The position numbers and the translations under genes are program-made. Of a DNA stretch of 5,070 nucleotides, positions 4,525 through 5,070 are shown piece by piece. The notes beneath the pieces are model-generated. The model saw only the letters and a list, made by a program, of their open reading frames with translations, was not told the DNA's origin and ran no database searches. This DNA is from Desulfobacteraceae bacterium UBA5623. GTDB lineage: Bacteria; Desulfobacterota; DSM-4660; Desulfatiglandales; Desulfatiglandaceae. The stretch's first letter is position 1. The number at the start of each line of letters is the position of its first letter. The stretch covers positions 1-5,070 of the forward strand of contig DIKH01000447.1 of assembly GCA_002424495.1 (NCBI GenBank), read 5' to 3'.

Positions 4525-5070
4525 TCTCCATATGGTTCAATATGGCGTTTGTATCTGAACTGCTGGCCAGTGTGGGATTCATCTTTTATCTGATCAAGCA
4601 GCGCAAATCAGTGTTCCGGTGTTCTTACTGGGTTCTCGTTGCCGGCTTTGTCCTTCATACGATATTTCTTGCTTCTCAATATGTGGCCACGGGGGCTATC
4701 CCTGTCCTGGAATTTCGCTCTGCCCTGTCATTTTTTTCATGGAGCATTATCCTGGCATATCTAGTTTTTCAGTTAAAATTCAGGTTGAGGGTGCTTGCCT
4801 CCTTCATTGCCCCTTTCGCGGTTTTTTTAATGATAATCTCATCGGCCATGCCCCACACCAACGGCCCTGTGGGGGAGCAGTTCAAGAGTCTGTGGCTCAC
4901 CATCCATATTGTAATGGCCTTTATGGGTAATGGCATGTTTGCCATAACATTTCTGGGCGCCATCATGTATCTGATCCTTGAGCGTTCAATCAAGAGAAAA
5001 AGGCGTGGTTCTTTTTACAGCAGGCTTCCCTCGCTTGCGACCCTGGATTCCATCAATTATTATTCTCTGG
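4521..5070 (+). CDS. ccsA: CcsA/HemX-like cytochrome c assembly membrane protein (3' end outside window)
   Basis: Polytopic inner-membrane protein of the cytochrome c assembly (CcsA/ResC/HemX) family; 183 codons are visible. ATG 4521 overlaps the preceding stop as ATGA, with AAAGGA at 4509-4514 as ribosome binding site. Hydrophobic segments lie at about residues 8-26, 36-55, 64-84, 90-108 and 124-153. Conserved-looking features are His46 (FVLHTIFLAS), the FRSALSFFSW stretch, and LWLTIHIVMAFMGNGMF with His129, the histidine region typical of the family's heme-handling proteins. It ends with a basic loop (RSIKRKRRG) and RLPSLATLDSINYY, which normally precedes further transmembrane helices. The tryptophan-rich heme-binding WWD motif that separates true CcsA from HemX would lie beyond the window, so a role in heme export/c-type cytochrome maturation versus regulation of HemA level cannot be decided. 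Position directly after a siroheme synthase and, commonly, before hemA supports a link to tetrapyrrole supply. Confidence 0.82.
   Translation, partial: MISIWFNMAFVSELLASVGFIFYLIKQRKSVFRCSYWVLVAGFVLHTIFLASQYVATGAIPVLEFRSALSFFSWSIILAYLVFQLKFRLRVLASFIAPFAVFLMIISSAMPHTNGPVGEQFKSLWLTIHIVMAFMGNGMFAITFLGAIMYLILERSIKRKRRGSFYSRLPSLATLDSINYYSL

Noticed and set aside
4619..4930. Out-of-frame + strand open frame of 103 residues, rich in Cys, Pro and Gly
   Set aside because: It overlaps the CcsA/HemX-like gene, whose frame gives clear membrane helices and family motifs from an ATGA-coupled start.
1..5070. CRISPR array, tRNA or rRNA gene, riboswitch, insertion sequence or phage genes
   Set aside because: No regularly spaced repeats, cloverleaf-like sequence, transposase or integrase motif, or recognisable aptamer core was seen on either strand.

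Overview
The window looks like chromosomal DNA from a Gram-negative anaerobe, most plausibly a member of the Desulfobacterota (former Deltaproteobacteria). This rests on the gene order: an HD-domain CCA-adding enzyme, an uncharacterised radical SAM protein, a stand-alone precorrin-2 dehydrogenase/ferrochelatase, then a CcsA/HemX-type membrane protein. The type of the remnant heptamer repeat fits too. No taxonomic marker gene is present, so the assignment is an inference. Base composition is near 50% GC in the core genes by sample counts, with a clear dip to about 35% GC across the toxin gene.

Layout, all genes on the + strand. (1) Positions 1-449: the 3' part of a Bcp/PrxQ-type peroxiredoxin with a single cysteine. 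(2) 450-587: an intergenic region with a long GC-rich hairpin, then a near-consensus sigma-70-type promoter enclosed in an inverted repeat. (3) 588-1177: a VapBC toxin-antitoxin module. The antitoxin is intact. The toxin reading frame is broken by one in-frame TAA, although all four PIN-domain acidic residues remain. (4) 1178-1227: a short AT-rich spacer. (5) 1228-5070: four tightly packed genes: cca (TTG start), a radical SAM protein, precorrin-2 dehydrogenase/sirohydrochlorin ferrochelatase, and the 5' part of a CcsA/HemX-like membrane protein. Junctions are a 10-nt overlap, a 1-nt gap and a 4-nt ATGA overlap, so they are almost certainly one translationally coupled operon.

How the genes fit together: the operon joins tRNA 3'-end maturation to tetrapyrrole metabolism. 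The Met8/CysG-N-like enzyme makes siroheme from precorrin-2. Siroheme is the cofactor of sulfite and nitrite reductases and also the precursor of heme in the alternative pathway used by many sulfate reducers. The HemX/CcsA-like gene commonly precedes hemA (glutamyl-tRNA reductase) in such clusters, so hemA may lie just past the right edge. The radical SAM protein has a recognisable fold and cluster motif but no function I can name, and it is the most open biological question here. The vapBC module looks like an acquired, now decaying, insertion between the peroxiredoxin gene and the operon.
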